NCBI GenBank assembly: GCA_934130005.1
Contig: CAKOXD010000013.1
Coordinates: forward strand, 1 to 15,220
Direction of reading: 5' to 3'
Source: an uncultured Bacilli bacterium
GTDB taxonomy: Bacteria; Bacillota_I; Bacilli_A; RF39; UBA660
DNA length: 15,220 bases
Made by a program: the position numbers and the translations under genes. Positions 1 to 5,803 of the stretch are shown here, piece by piece. The notes below the pieces were generated by a model that had not been told where the DNA came from, searched no databases, and saw only the letters and a program-made list of their open reading frames with translations. How positions within the stretch are numbered: the first letter of the stretch is position 1; each line of letters opens with the position of its first letter.

Positions 1-120
1 AGTACTGAAGAAATTAATGCTAAAGTTAAGGAAATTCTTCTTAGTAAGGGTAAACTTACTAGGAGAGTTATAAAAGCGTTTCCTAACTTTGATATTAGAT
101 TTAAACAAAAGAAAAACTAG
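1..120 (+). CDS. C-terminal fragment of an unrecognised gene
   Basis: An open frame runs from the first base to the TAG at 118-120, giving 39 residues of a protein C-terminus that is lysine-rich and ends in RFKQKKN. The true start lies left of the window. I do not recognise the family. It is followed at once by a strong intrinsic terminator, as expected for the 3' end of a host gene, and sits outside an integrase gene that faces it tail to tail. I infer that this is the chromosomal gene whose 3' end borders the integrated element, though it could also be an unrelated neighbour. Confidence 0.6.
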   Translation, partial: STEEINAKVKEILLSKGKLTRRVIKAFPNFDIRFKQKKN

Positions 121-134
121 ATTTGTGTCTAGTT
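115..134. other. Candidate recombination core (att) with 7-bp inverted arms
   Basis: AACTAGA (115-121) and TCTAGTT (128-134) form a perfect 7-bp inverted repeat around a 6-bp spacer, TTTGTG, spanning the stop codon of the upstream gene. Short inverted core-type sites around a 6-8 bp overlap are the usual crossover layout for tyrosine recombinases. This one lies beyond the 3' end of the integrase, where such sites are normally found. The role is inferred. The same repeat could simply be a weak hairpin in the 3' end of the mRNA. The matching copy at the other end of the element is outside the window. Confidence 0.4.
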
Positions 135-143
135 CCCCCTGAA

Positions 144-166
144 GGAGCCGAAAGGCTCCACTTTTT
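144..166 (+). terminator. Intrinsic terminator of the left-edge gene
   Basis: GGAGCC (144-149) and GGCTCC (154-159) form a perfect 6-bp GC-rich stem closed by a GAAA tetraloop, followed by a T5 run at 162-166. This is a textbook Rho-independent terminator for rightward transcription, 23 bases after the stop codon at 120. A GC-rich stem in such AT-rich surroundings makes chance unlikely. Confidence 0.85.
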
Positions 167-205
167 GTTTGATTTATAAGGGTTTTCTGTAAATATGTTA
201 GAACG

Positions 206-227
206 CTACCCATCATCTACCCATCAT
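206..227. repeat. Tandem 11-bp repeat, probable integrase arm-binding sites
   Basis: CTACCCATCAT occurs twice back to back (206-216 and 217-227), about 30 bp from the end of the integrase gene. TACCCAT-like direct repeats beside the int gene are typical arm-type sites bound by the N-terminal domain of Firmicute tyrosine integrases. They lie between int and the candidate core at 115-134, the expected attachment-site order. Function is inferred from placement and repetition. Confidence 0.6.
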
Positions 228-257
228 AACTTATGGTTTATATAAGTTTAATATAGT

Positions 258-1400
258 TTATTCGGAAGACTTTTCATTAAAGTCTTTTTCTAATGTGTCA
301 AAGAATTTTGGTACATTTGCAAGATCTTTTTTAAACATATGAGTATAAGTTTCTAGTGTTTCAGTAGTTTCAGAATGACCTAAAAAGTTAGATACTGCTG
401 TTATTGGAGCAGAACCAGATATTAAGGCTGATGCACACGAATGTCTAAAGTCATGTAATCTAATTCTTCTTACTCCAGCTTTTTCTGCATACTTATCTCT
501 ATAGAAGTACATTCTACCTGTAGCCATTGGAACATCATCACCAAGTACAAACCAAGTTTGTTTGAATTTTGCTATTCTTTCATTTGACTTTTTTAGTTCT
601 GCTAAGTCATTTAATAGAGTAGTTGCTATTGGAATTGTTCTATTTGATGCTTCTGTTTTAGTGCTAGAAATATACCATTCTGTACTAGCATTAGAATTAG
701 AGGGATTTAATACTTGTTGAGAAACAGTTAAAAGTTTATTTTTAAAGTCTATATGTTTCCATTGTAATCCTCTTGCTTCAGACCTTCTTAATCCACAATA
801 ATATAATAATTCAAAGAAACATTTATATCTTAAATCATCAACTACTGAAATAAATTTAAAGAATTCTTCAGGTTCATAAAAATCCATTTCTTTTTTTAAT
901 GCTCCTGGAGTTTTAAAAGGCTCTAATTTATTATAAAATTTTCTTAAATTAAAATCCCATTGTTTTTCAGCAAAGTTAATGACTTGCTTTATAAATTTTT
1001 GAATATCTGTTTTATATCTATCACAGAGATTTGTTTTATTAATTTGTGCTCTCCATTTTTGATATAAATCCCAATCTAAGTTTACTAATTCTACATTATC
1101 TAGTAATCCCATATATTTGATTCTATCTCTATATGTCTTAAGAGTAGAATCTTTTATTTTATCTTTCTGATATTCATAATATATAGTGTAGGCTTCTTTA
1201 AATGTCATATGTGGATTTACTTCAACATCTTTATATTTATTTAAATATTCTTTTTCAGCTTGTAATGCTTCATTTTCAGTCATATAAGCTTTTGATTGAT
1301 ATTGATGTCTTTTACCGTCTAAACCTTTACTATATTGTATAAATACCCATGATCTTCCATCTTTTGTTATTTTATTTTCTTTAAGTTTTCTTACGGACAT
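258..1400 (-). CDS. int: Tyrosine recombinase / integrase
   Basis: Site-specific integrase of 380 residues that would integrate and excise the element by DNA strand exchange. Residues 1-60 look like the arm-binding AP2-type domain (GRSWVFIQYSKGLDGKR), about 65-160 is the SAM-like core-binding domain, and about 175-375 is the catalytic domain. The complete active site is visible: R205 in CGLRRSE, K248 in the beta-hairpin TKTEASNR, H316 and R319 in LHDFRH, H342 in LGH, and nucleophile Y352 in TLETYTH. The start is supported by AAGGAGG a few bases upstream. It is intact, unlike the relaxase and helicase genes behind it. It faces the left-edge gene tail to tail, with candidate att sequences in the gap. 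No excisionase is obvious, although the small DNA-binding proteins at 4561-5099 could fill that role. Family assignment is very secure. Confidence 0.96.
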   Translation of the reverse strand: MSVRKLKENKITKDGRSWVFIQYSKGLDGKRHQYQSKAYMTENEALQAEKEYLNKYKDVEVNPHMTFKEAYTIYYEYQKDKIKDSTLKTYRDRIKYMGLLDNVELVNLDWDLYQKWRAQINKTNLCDRYKTDIQKFIKQVINFAEKQWDFNLRKFYNKLEPFKTPGALKKEMDFYEPEEFFKFISVVDDLRYKCFFELLYYCGLRRSEARGLQWKHIDFKNKLLTVSQQVLNPSNSNASTEWYISSTKTEASNRTIPIATTLLNDLAELKKSNERIAKFKQTWFVLGDDVPMATGRMYFYRDKYAEKAGVRRIRLHDFRHSCASALISGSAPITAVSNFLGHSETTETLETYTHMFKKDLANVPKFFDTLEKDFNEKSSE

Positions 1401-1452
1401 TTCATTCCTCCTTTTCTTATCCGTAAAATATCGGCATACATCTATATTTTAC
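1391..1452 (-). promoter_or_regulatory. Two mutually exclusive hairpins in the integrase leader
   Basis: GTAAAATAT (1423-1431) and ATATTTTAC (1444-1452) are a perfect 9-bp inverted repeat with a 12-nt loop, just upstream of the integrase ribosome binding site. A second repeat, TTACGGA (1391-1397) with TCCGTAA (1420-1426), would fold the ribosome binding site and AUG into a 22-nt loop closed by codons 2-4. In the int mRNA both stems compete for the same TTAC bases, so only one can form. This resembles a translational on/off switch. The repeats are real; regulation is inferred, and the outer one could also be a protein operator. Confidence 0.35.
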
Positions 1453-1490
1453 CTTTACCATCGTTTTGCTTATTTTTAATCGATTTTATC

Positions 1491-1520
1491 AATAAAAAAG
1501 ATAGCTCATTTAAGCTATCT
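1491..1520 (-). terminator. Intrinsic terminator, leftward
   Basis: AGATAGCT (1499-1506) and AGCTATCT (1513-1520) make a perfect 8-bp stem with a 6-nt loop. Read leftward it is followed by TTTTTATT (1498-1491). It lies 12 bases after the stop codon of the zinc-ribbon gene and would end the leftward mobility operon, separating it from int, which then needs its own promoter or read-through. Confidence 0.8.
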
Positions 1521-1532
1521 GTTAAATCCAAT

Positions 1533-1862
1533 TTATCTTAATGCATCTTCTAATTCATCTTCTGAATACCCAAATGTATAATCTTCATCTTTACCATGCG
1601 ATTGCCAAATTAATGCCGCATCATATGCACTAAGTGCTTCAGATGAATCTCTGTCATCTTTGTATTCGTTATATGAATCGAAACCTGAATTTTTAAATTC
1701 ATCTATTTCATAATCATCTAATATTTCTGATTCGTCAATATAATTAACTTCCCCACATTTTTTACAAGACCAAGTTCCACAACTTGTATTGAATCCAGAT
1801 TGGTCATTTAAAAGATCATTACATTCATCACAATACCAATCATAATTGTTTAATTTTTTCAT
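1533..1862 (-). CDS. Small acidic zinc-ribbon protein, function unknown
   Basis: A 109-residue protein. I choose the ATG at 1862 over an in-frame one at 1904 because GGAGG lies 5 bases upstream of it. The N-terminus carries a zinc-ribbon-like set of cysteines: C11 and C14 (YCDEC), then C33 and C36 (CKKC), with an extra C28. The rest is strongly acidic (Asp/Glu-rich) and ends in SHGKDEDYTFGYSEDEL. From memory, proteins with this cysteine pattern and acidic tail are common hypothetical genes in Firmicute conjugative or mobilizable elements. It sits between relaxase and integrase in the same direction, with its own terminator. It may bind a nucleic acid or a partner protein through the ribbon; no reaction can be assigned. 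Confidence 0.75.
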   Translation of the reverse strand: MKKLNNYDWYCDECNDLLNDQSGFNTSCGTWSCKKCGEVNYIDESEILDDYEIDEFKNSGFDSYNEYKDDRDSSEALSAYDAALIWQSHGKDEDYTFGYSEDELEDALR

Positions 1863-1921
1863 ATTTTCCTCCATTCTAAGAAATATAAATAATTTCTTAT
1901 ACATATCATAATTTATTTTTA

Positions 1922-3359
1922 TTATAATTCAAAGTCATCTGATTTGTCAAGTTCATATTTCTTATTAATTTTTTTGCTAAGATTCTTAAATTCATATGAA
2001 TCATATTCTTGATTTTTATCTGCATTTAATCCTAAAGTTCTTTTAAGTGCTTTATATAAATCAGTAGCAATTCCTTTAACATTTTGTATAAGAGAACTAG
2101 CCATTTCTTTAATATTTGTTAGTTCTTCTTTTAAAGATTCAATTATATTATTTTGATAATTTATAGTTTCATCTTTTTCTTTAATAATTAAATTTTGATT
2201 TTCAATGATTTTATCTTTTTCTAGTAATGTTTTACCTGATTTAAGATTTTTAATTTCAGTATTTAATTTATCAATTTGTTTCTGTTTGGATTCTAATTTT
2301 ATTTCATTTTGTTCTATTATTTTTGATTTATTCAAATTATCTTTTGTTATTTTTTTTGAGTATTTAGATAGATTGTTTATATCTTTTTCTTTATATCCAA
2401 TTATTTTGCCTTTTTCAGGATTTAGAAGGGGATTTGTATCTACATTAGATATTTTCTCTTTATATGATATTTCAACTTCATTTAGGGCTTTATTCTTATT
2501 TAATTCAAGTTCCATTAGTTTGTTTTCTTCCTGTAGTTCTTCTAAATATTTTTCTGCTTTTGTTTGATGATATTTATTTCCTCCAATTTGACCTCTATCA
2601 AGATTAAAACCTTTAGAGGTTATAAATTTATTATAATCATCTTGTATTTTAGCAAATGATGTTTTAAAGCCTTTATCCTTCCAAAATTGATCACAATTTA
2701 GAAATTTTCCTTTTTCTATTGAATATAAATTTTTACCGTTTTCATCTTTCTTTTGAATAGGTATTAACTTTTCTTTTCCGTCTTTTCCTATATAAGAATT
2801 TAATATTTGATGACCATTACTATCTGTTTCAAATACTTTTCTATGAACTTCATTTACTATTGGAGTAAAATTAAAATGCATATGCGGAGTATCTTCATCA
2901 AAATGAATAGCAGAGTAGACTACATTTTCTTTTCGACAAAAATCGATAACTTTTGTTGAAGTATTCTAGCATTTTTTCTGGTATATCTTCTTTGGATTTA
3001 ATATCACGACAAAAGACAGATTCTCTTGCATGATTACCTTCTACATAAACTCTTTCAGTATCTTTCATATGCAGTCCTAATTTTCTAAAAAAGTCAGGTC
3101 CACTTGTAACAATACAACCATTTAATATATTTGTATTATCACCCTTATTAAAGTTAATATTTTTAGTATAGATAGTTTCATATACTTTACTAGATAGAGT
3201 GGAGTGTCCATCAAATCCTACGTATTCTATATTGAATTGAGTACGTTCTTTATCATAATTTCTAGAGCCTTTTCTATCGTCAAGTTCAACATCTCGACCA
3301 CCAATATCTTTTGATTTAATTTGATTCTTTACTGTTATAACTTGGTAATCTACATTCAT
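1922..3359 (-). pseudogene. mob: MobV/Pre-family relaxase, broken by a frameshift
   Basis: The relaxase would nick the element's oriT and lead the strand during mobilization. The upstream part (3359-2898) matches the MobV N-terminus, including the KGSRNYDKERT segment. The downstream part carries the metal-binding signature HFDEDTPHMH, in the frame ending at 1922. The two frames join if one A is removed near 2948-2949, giving KSIDFCRKENVVYSAIHF and a protein of about 478 residues, normal for this family. The tail (about 2030-2580) is a long Lys/Glu-rich coiled coil, also usual for Mob proteins. An AAAGGAG site precedes the ATG at 3359. As written, the first product stops before the catalytic histidines, so it should be inactive. 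A start at 2881 would lose the N-terminal catalytic region. A sequencing error at one base is the alternative. Confidence 0.88.
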
Positions 3360-3381
3360 TTTTAGCTCCTTTCGTAGTATT

Positions 3382-3434
3382 TGTCATATCTTATTTATAA
3401 GTGTGACATATCTCACTAGGGCACAGCCCGTGAG
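3382..3434. other. oriT: Candidate origin of transfer (oriT) upstream of mob
   Basis: This lies in the 247-bp gap between relaxase and RepA-like genes. It contains a CATATCT direct repeat (3385-3391 and 3407-3413), a TATAAGTGTG motif (3396-3405), and a hairpin of CTCAC/GTGAG (3412-3416, 3430-3434) stacked on GGGC/GCCC (3419-3422, 3426-3429) with an ACA loop. MobV relaxases act on origins just upstream of their own gene, and pMV158-type nick sites contain GTGTG beside TATA-like repeats. The similarity is partial, so oriT is an inference from position and structure. Confidence 0.4.
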
Positions 3435-3463
3435 TTTAAGGTGATCCTTAAAAATCCCATATG

Positions 3464-3522
3464 CTTGTTACAAAGTCAGAAGCCAATGAAATAAATTCAA
3501 TGGCTCCACTTGTGTAACAAGT
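3464..3522. repeat. Overlapping inverted repeats in the mob-rep gap
   Basis: CTTGTTACA (3464-3472) pairs with TGTAACAAG (3513-3521), a perfect 9-bp inverted repeat. It encloses a second, nearly perfect one: AGCCAATGAA (3481-3490) with TTCAATGGCT (3501-3510), one mismatch. The right outer arm can instead form its own hairpin, ACTTGT-GTA-ACAAGT (3508-3522). Such nested alternative structures suit a single-strand origin, an oriT accessory region or an RNA attenuator ahead of mob. I cannot tell which. Confidence 0.5.
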
Positions 3523-3594
3523 GTTTTATCGAATTTATCAATTATCTAAAACAAGAAATTGATTCATTTTCGCCACTTTCATTTCTTCGAAACA

Positions 3595-3609
3595 AAACGT
3601 GCCACGTTT
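3595..3609. repeat. 15-bp palindrome at the end of the RepA-like gene
   Basis: AAACGTG-C-CACGTTT is a perfect 7-bp inverted repeat around one base. It overlaps the inferred original stop codon of the RepA-like gene (3608-3610). It could be a protein-binding site; there is no T-run on either side, so a terminator is unlikely. Confidence 0.4.
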
Positions 3610-4556
3610 ATTCATTTTCTAAAGACGGCTCTTCATAATCAATATGATACATTCTACCTTCGGTAGTTCTATATTTACTTATATGAAGACCTTCTTGTTC
3701 AAGCAAATTTTTTGAGTATTTAATAGCTTACCTAACTGAGCATGAGTACACATCAGATTTGCTTTATTTATGATTTCACCAATCGTAAAATCAAATTTCT
3801 TTTCTTTAATAGCATATTTAACAAAAGCTACTATTACAGGATTAGCTATTTCTAAAGCATTGTCTTTTGCTATTGAAAAAACTTGATTCTTATCTTTATG
3901 AAGATATTCTTCTTCATCAGGAAAATCTCTATTGATAATTTCCGTTTTGATAGTATTATAATCAAAACTATTTTTACTTAATCTAATTATTCCATCTACT
4001 ACGATATCAAATTCAGTTGAGCCTGGTGTTTTATCTAACTTTTTCAAATGATGAACAAATAGTATTGTTAAATTATACTTATCAGCATAGCTTCTAATCT
4101 TAGGCATAAGTTTTTGAGATATATCTTGATAACTGTTAATATCGTAAGAAATATTGAAATCAATATCCTTTAACATATCTAGAATTAATATTTTCCATTT
4201 AATTCTTCTGCAAATTCTTTAACTTGATATTCAATATCCATAAAGTTAATATTTTGCTTTTCATCTCTATCTATTACAAAGAATTTATTCTTTTCAAAGC
4301 TTATTCCTAGTAGGTTGCACCTGTCCTTTAATTGACTATCTGACAATTCTGTAGTAATATATATGACAGGTGAAGGCTTTAGAATCTCATGACCTAAAAA
4401 TGTTTTTTTTGGCAATTGAATTGGAAAGCTGTAACGCAAATAAGGACTTACCAACTTTAGGTTTAGATACTAATAAGTACACACTTTAGACATCATTATC
4501 CCATCGATTATGATGTCTATTTTTGTGGTTTCTTTTAGTTCTTCAAAAGCCTTCAT
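3608..4556 (-). pseudogene. RepA-like hexameric replicative ATPase, multiply frameshifted
   Basis: Remnant of a RecA-fold (AAA_25/RepA-type) helicase loader or helicase used by plasmid-like elements. It starts at the ATG at 4556 with AAAGGAG upstream. Pieces in different frames give, in order: Walker A SKPKVGKS, the helix LFALQLSNSIAKK, then PVIYITTELSDSQLKDR, Walker B KILILDMLKDI, the sensor strand LTILFVHHLKK, and a C-terminal winged-helix-like segment ending in EEPSLENE at 3608. Four indels separate them: a GT repeat near 4479-4484, an A8 run (seven would fit) at 4403-4410, one near 4195-4203, and an A6 run (seven would fit) at 3708-3713. Repairing them gives about 315 residues. The largest remaining open piece, 3679-4176, lacks Walker A, so activity should be lost. 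Homopolymer sequencing error is possible but would have to spare 7.6 kb of equally A-rich cargo genes. Confidence 0.85.
4487..4519. repeat. 10-bp perfect inverted repeat inside the RepA-like remnant
   Basis: TAGACATCAT (4487-4496) and ATGATGTCTA (4510-4519) are perfectly inverted across 13 bp. They lie in the 5' coding part of the ATPase remnant, immediately beside the GT-repeat indel at about 4479-4484. This may be a chance coding repeat, an autoregulatory hairpin in the mRNA, or a structure that promoted the nearby indel. Confidence 0.45.
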
Positions 4557-4560
4557 ATTT

Positions 4561-4803
4561 TTATGTCTCCTTTATTTGATTTGCCCTAGCTTCTAAGTAT
4601 GGAATATCTATATTTAAGTATTTAACAACTTCTTGCATTGGCACTGCATTATTTGGAACATAATAGTTTTCACTTTCTAATTTTTTCTTTATAGTGCTTT
4701 TAATAACTAATGCATTATTTCTACCAACACCTGCTAGTTTCATTAAATCATTTAAATTAAACCATTGTTTTGCTATTAATTTTAGTGTTTTTGATGCTGT
4801 CAT
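4561..4803 (-). CDS. DUF3173-like small DNA-binding protein
   Basis: An 80-residue basic protein. Its pattern of a short helical N-terminus, LMKLAGVGRNNALVIK, a basic helix ending in ENYYVPN, and then a hydrophobic VVKYLNI helix resembles DUF3173 proteins as I recall them: HTH-like genes found beside integrases and replication genes of Firmicute mobile elements. GGAAG lies upstream of the ATG at 4803. Its stop codon at 4561 overlaps the region of the ribosome binding site of the RepA-like gene, so the two were translationally linked. It may be an excisionase-like or replication accessory factor. The family match is moderate and the role is inferred from context. Confidence 0.65.
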   Translation of the reverse strand: MTASKTLKLIAKQWFNLNDLMKLAGVGRNNALVIKSTIKKKLESENYYVPNNAVPMQEVVKYLNIDIPYLEARANQIKET

Positions 4804-4823
4804 ACATTATCACTTCCTTTCTT

Positions 4824-5099
4824 TTATAATTTATTTTCATCTTCATTCCATTTAGTGTATGGAACAGCATTTGCTTCTAAAATATTTAGTTCAGAGTTAT
4901 ACCTTATATATTTGTTGATTCTTAACTCGAGTAGGGTATCTTTAATATCATCCATAGAGTCGGTACAGTGTTCTTTGATTTCTATACCATGAGTAATATT
5001 ATTAGTTAATACCATTGTTAGGAAATCTTTAGCTCTTAATGATAGATTAGGATCTAATAAGAATTCATCAAATGCTCTGTGTACTTTTAATTTTGCCAT
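4824..5099 (-). CDS. Winged-helix-like protein, possible replication or accessory factor
   Basis: A 91-residue protein read from the ATG at 5099, chosen because AGGAGGTGAG lies just upstream. An ATG at 5156 in the same frame would put the ribosome binding site inside the gene. The segments LSLRAKDFLTMVLTN, then IKEHCTDSMDDIKDTLLELR, then NKYIRYN follow the helix-helix-recognition helix-wing layout of the winged-helix domain often found at the N-terminus of plasmid replication proteins. It is the first gene of the leftward operon, directly behind the promoter opposite the repressor, so it is probably among the first element genes expressed on derepression. It is intact. I do not recognise a named family. 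Confidence 0.6.
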   Translation of the reverse strand: MAKLKVHRAFDEFLLDPNLSLRAKDFLTMVLTNNITHGIEIKEHCTDSMDDIKDTLLELRINKYIRYNSELNILEANAVPYTKWNEDENKL

Positions 5100-5144
5100 C
5101 TTCTCACCTCCTTCTAAGTGTTCGTCATACCGTTCACTACAACC

Positions 5145-5173
5145 AATATAATACAAATAAATTTAATTGTTAA
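5145..5173 (-). promoter_or_regulatory. Candidate promoter of the leftward mobility operon
   Basis: Read leftward, TTAACA (5173-5168) and TATATT (5150-5145) are separated by 17 bp, a good sigma-A-type promoter, 46 bases ahead of the start codon at 5099. It is divergent from the repressor promoter and within a few bases of the operator cluster at 5183-5210, so both could be controlled by the same repressor. Confidence 0.55.
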
Positions 5174-5182
5174 TCATTCCGA

Positions 5183-5210
5183 ACAAAAACTTTTTGTAAA
5201 ACTGACAAAA
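5183..5210. promoter_or_regulatory. Operator cluster: three ACAAAA half-sites
   Basis: ACAAAAA-C-TTTTTGT (5183-5197) is a perfect 7-bp palindrome around one base. Its right arm is then re-used: TTTTGT (5192-5197), 7 bp, ACAAAA (5205-5210). The three half-sites lie over the -35 element and spacer of the rightward promoter and next to the leftward one. This is the expected place for XRE-repressor binding, with autoregulation of 5264-5788 and divergent control. Binding itself is inferred. Confidence 0.55.
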
Positions 5211-5221
5211 TGTGATATAAT
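5194..5221 (+). promoter_or_regulatory. Promoter of the repressor and restriction-modification operon
   Basis: TTGTAA (5194-5199), a 16-bp spacer and TATAAT (5216-5221) with an extended -10 TGA immediately before it. It is 42 bases ahead of the repressor start. No terminator or second promoter is visible between the repressor and the methyltransferase gene, so the same transcript probably runs through 13413. Confidence 0.75.
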
Positions 5222-5263
5222 GAATATGGAAGAGAATAAGAAGAATTTTAAGGGAGTGAAAAT

Positions 5264-5788
5264 ATGAACAATAGTGAAGCATTAACTACATTAATTGTTG
5301 GAGGAAGAACTGCAAAAGAGTATTCTCAAAGAGAACTTGCAAGAAGAGTTGGAATAAGTAATTCTTCTTTAAATGATATAGAAAATGGTAGAGTAGCTAA
5401 ACCAGATCCTGAGATTTTAAAAAGAATTGCGGAAGAATTAGATCTATCTTTGCAACAACTTTTGAAAGCGGCTGGATACAATGAAGTTATGAGTTGGTTT
5501 TCTCATGATGAGTTTAAAAATAAATCAACAAAAGATTTAAAGAATACTATAGAAGAATGTAGATTATTTAAATACGATATTTTAGATTGGGATGCTAATA
5601 AAAGAAAAAAAGCATTAAAGATAATGCAAAACTTAAATGAAATTAAATTAGGTTTAAGATTAATTAAAGAGAATGCTGAAACTGATTATTCAATCGATAA
5701 AGCATTAGAGGACATTGATAAAGAAATACAAGAATTAAAAGAGATAGCAACTAAATATGATTACAGTAAGTTGCCTAAAGATATATAG
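5264..5788 (+). CDS. XRE-family transcriptional repressor
   Basis: A 174-residue DNA-binding regulator. Residues about 7-65 form a Cro/C1-type HTH: TAKEYSQRELARRVGISNSS is the two-helix core, with DIENGR closing the recognition segment and DPEILKRIAEELDLSLQQLL the last helices. Residues about 75-174 are helical and charged, probably for dimerization; no LexA-like peptidase residues or ImmA-type partner are visible. GGGAG lies upstream of the ATG. It is divergent from the mobility operon and is the first gene before the adenine methyltransferase (15-nt gap). It may be the element's master repressor, a controller of the restriction-modification operon, or both. At 174 residues it is longer than the typical short C-proteins of type II systems, which favours an element-type repressor. 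Confidence 0.88.
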   Translation: MNNSEALTTLIVGGRTAKEYSQRELARRVGISNSSLNDIENGRVAKPDPEILKRIAEELDLSLQQLLKAAGYNEVMSWFSHDEFKNKSTKDLKNTIEECRLFKYDILDWDANKRKKALKIMQNLNEIKLGLRLIKENAETDYSIDKALEDIDKEIQELKEIATKYDYSKLPKDI

Positions 5789-5803
5789 TTCAGGGAGGTC
5801 AAC

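Noticed and set aside
120..170. tmRNA or tRNA 3' end as the integration target
   Set aside because: The GGCTCCA sequence looked like an RNA 3' end, but there is no T-loop (GTTCRANNC) or acceptor partner. GGAGCC-GAAA-GGCTCC with T5 is a plain terminator.
2205..2567. 120-codon open frame on the plus strand
   Set aside because: It is antisense to the Lys/Glu-rich coiled coil of the relaxase. Its Ser/Phe/Leu-rich composition is the mirror of that coding sequence, and no ribosome binding site precedes it.
3679..4454. Two separate intact genes in the RepA-like region
   Set aside because: Each piece lacks a ribosome binding site and holds only part of one ATPase fold. Walker A lies in yet another frame upstream, so they are fragments of one broken gene.
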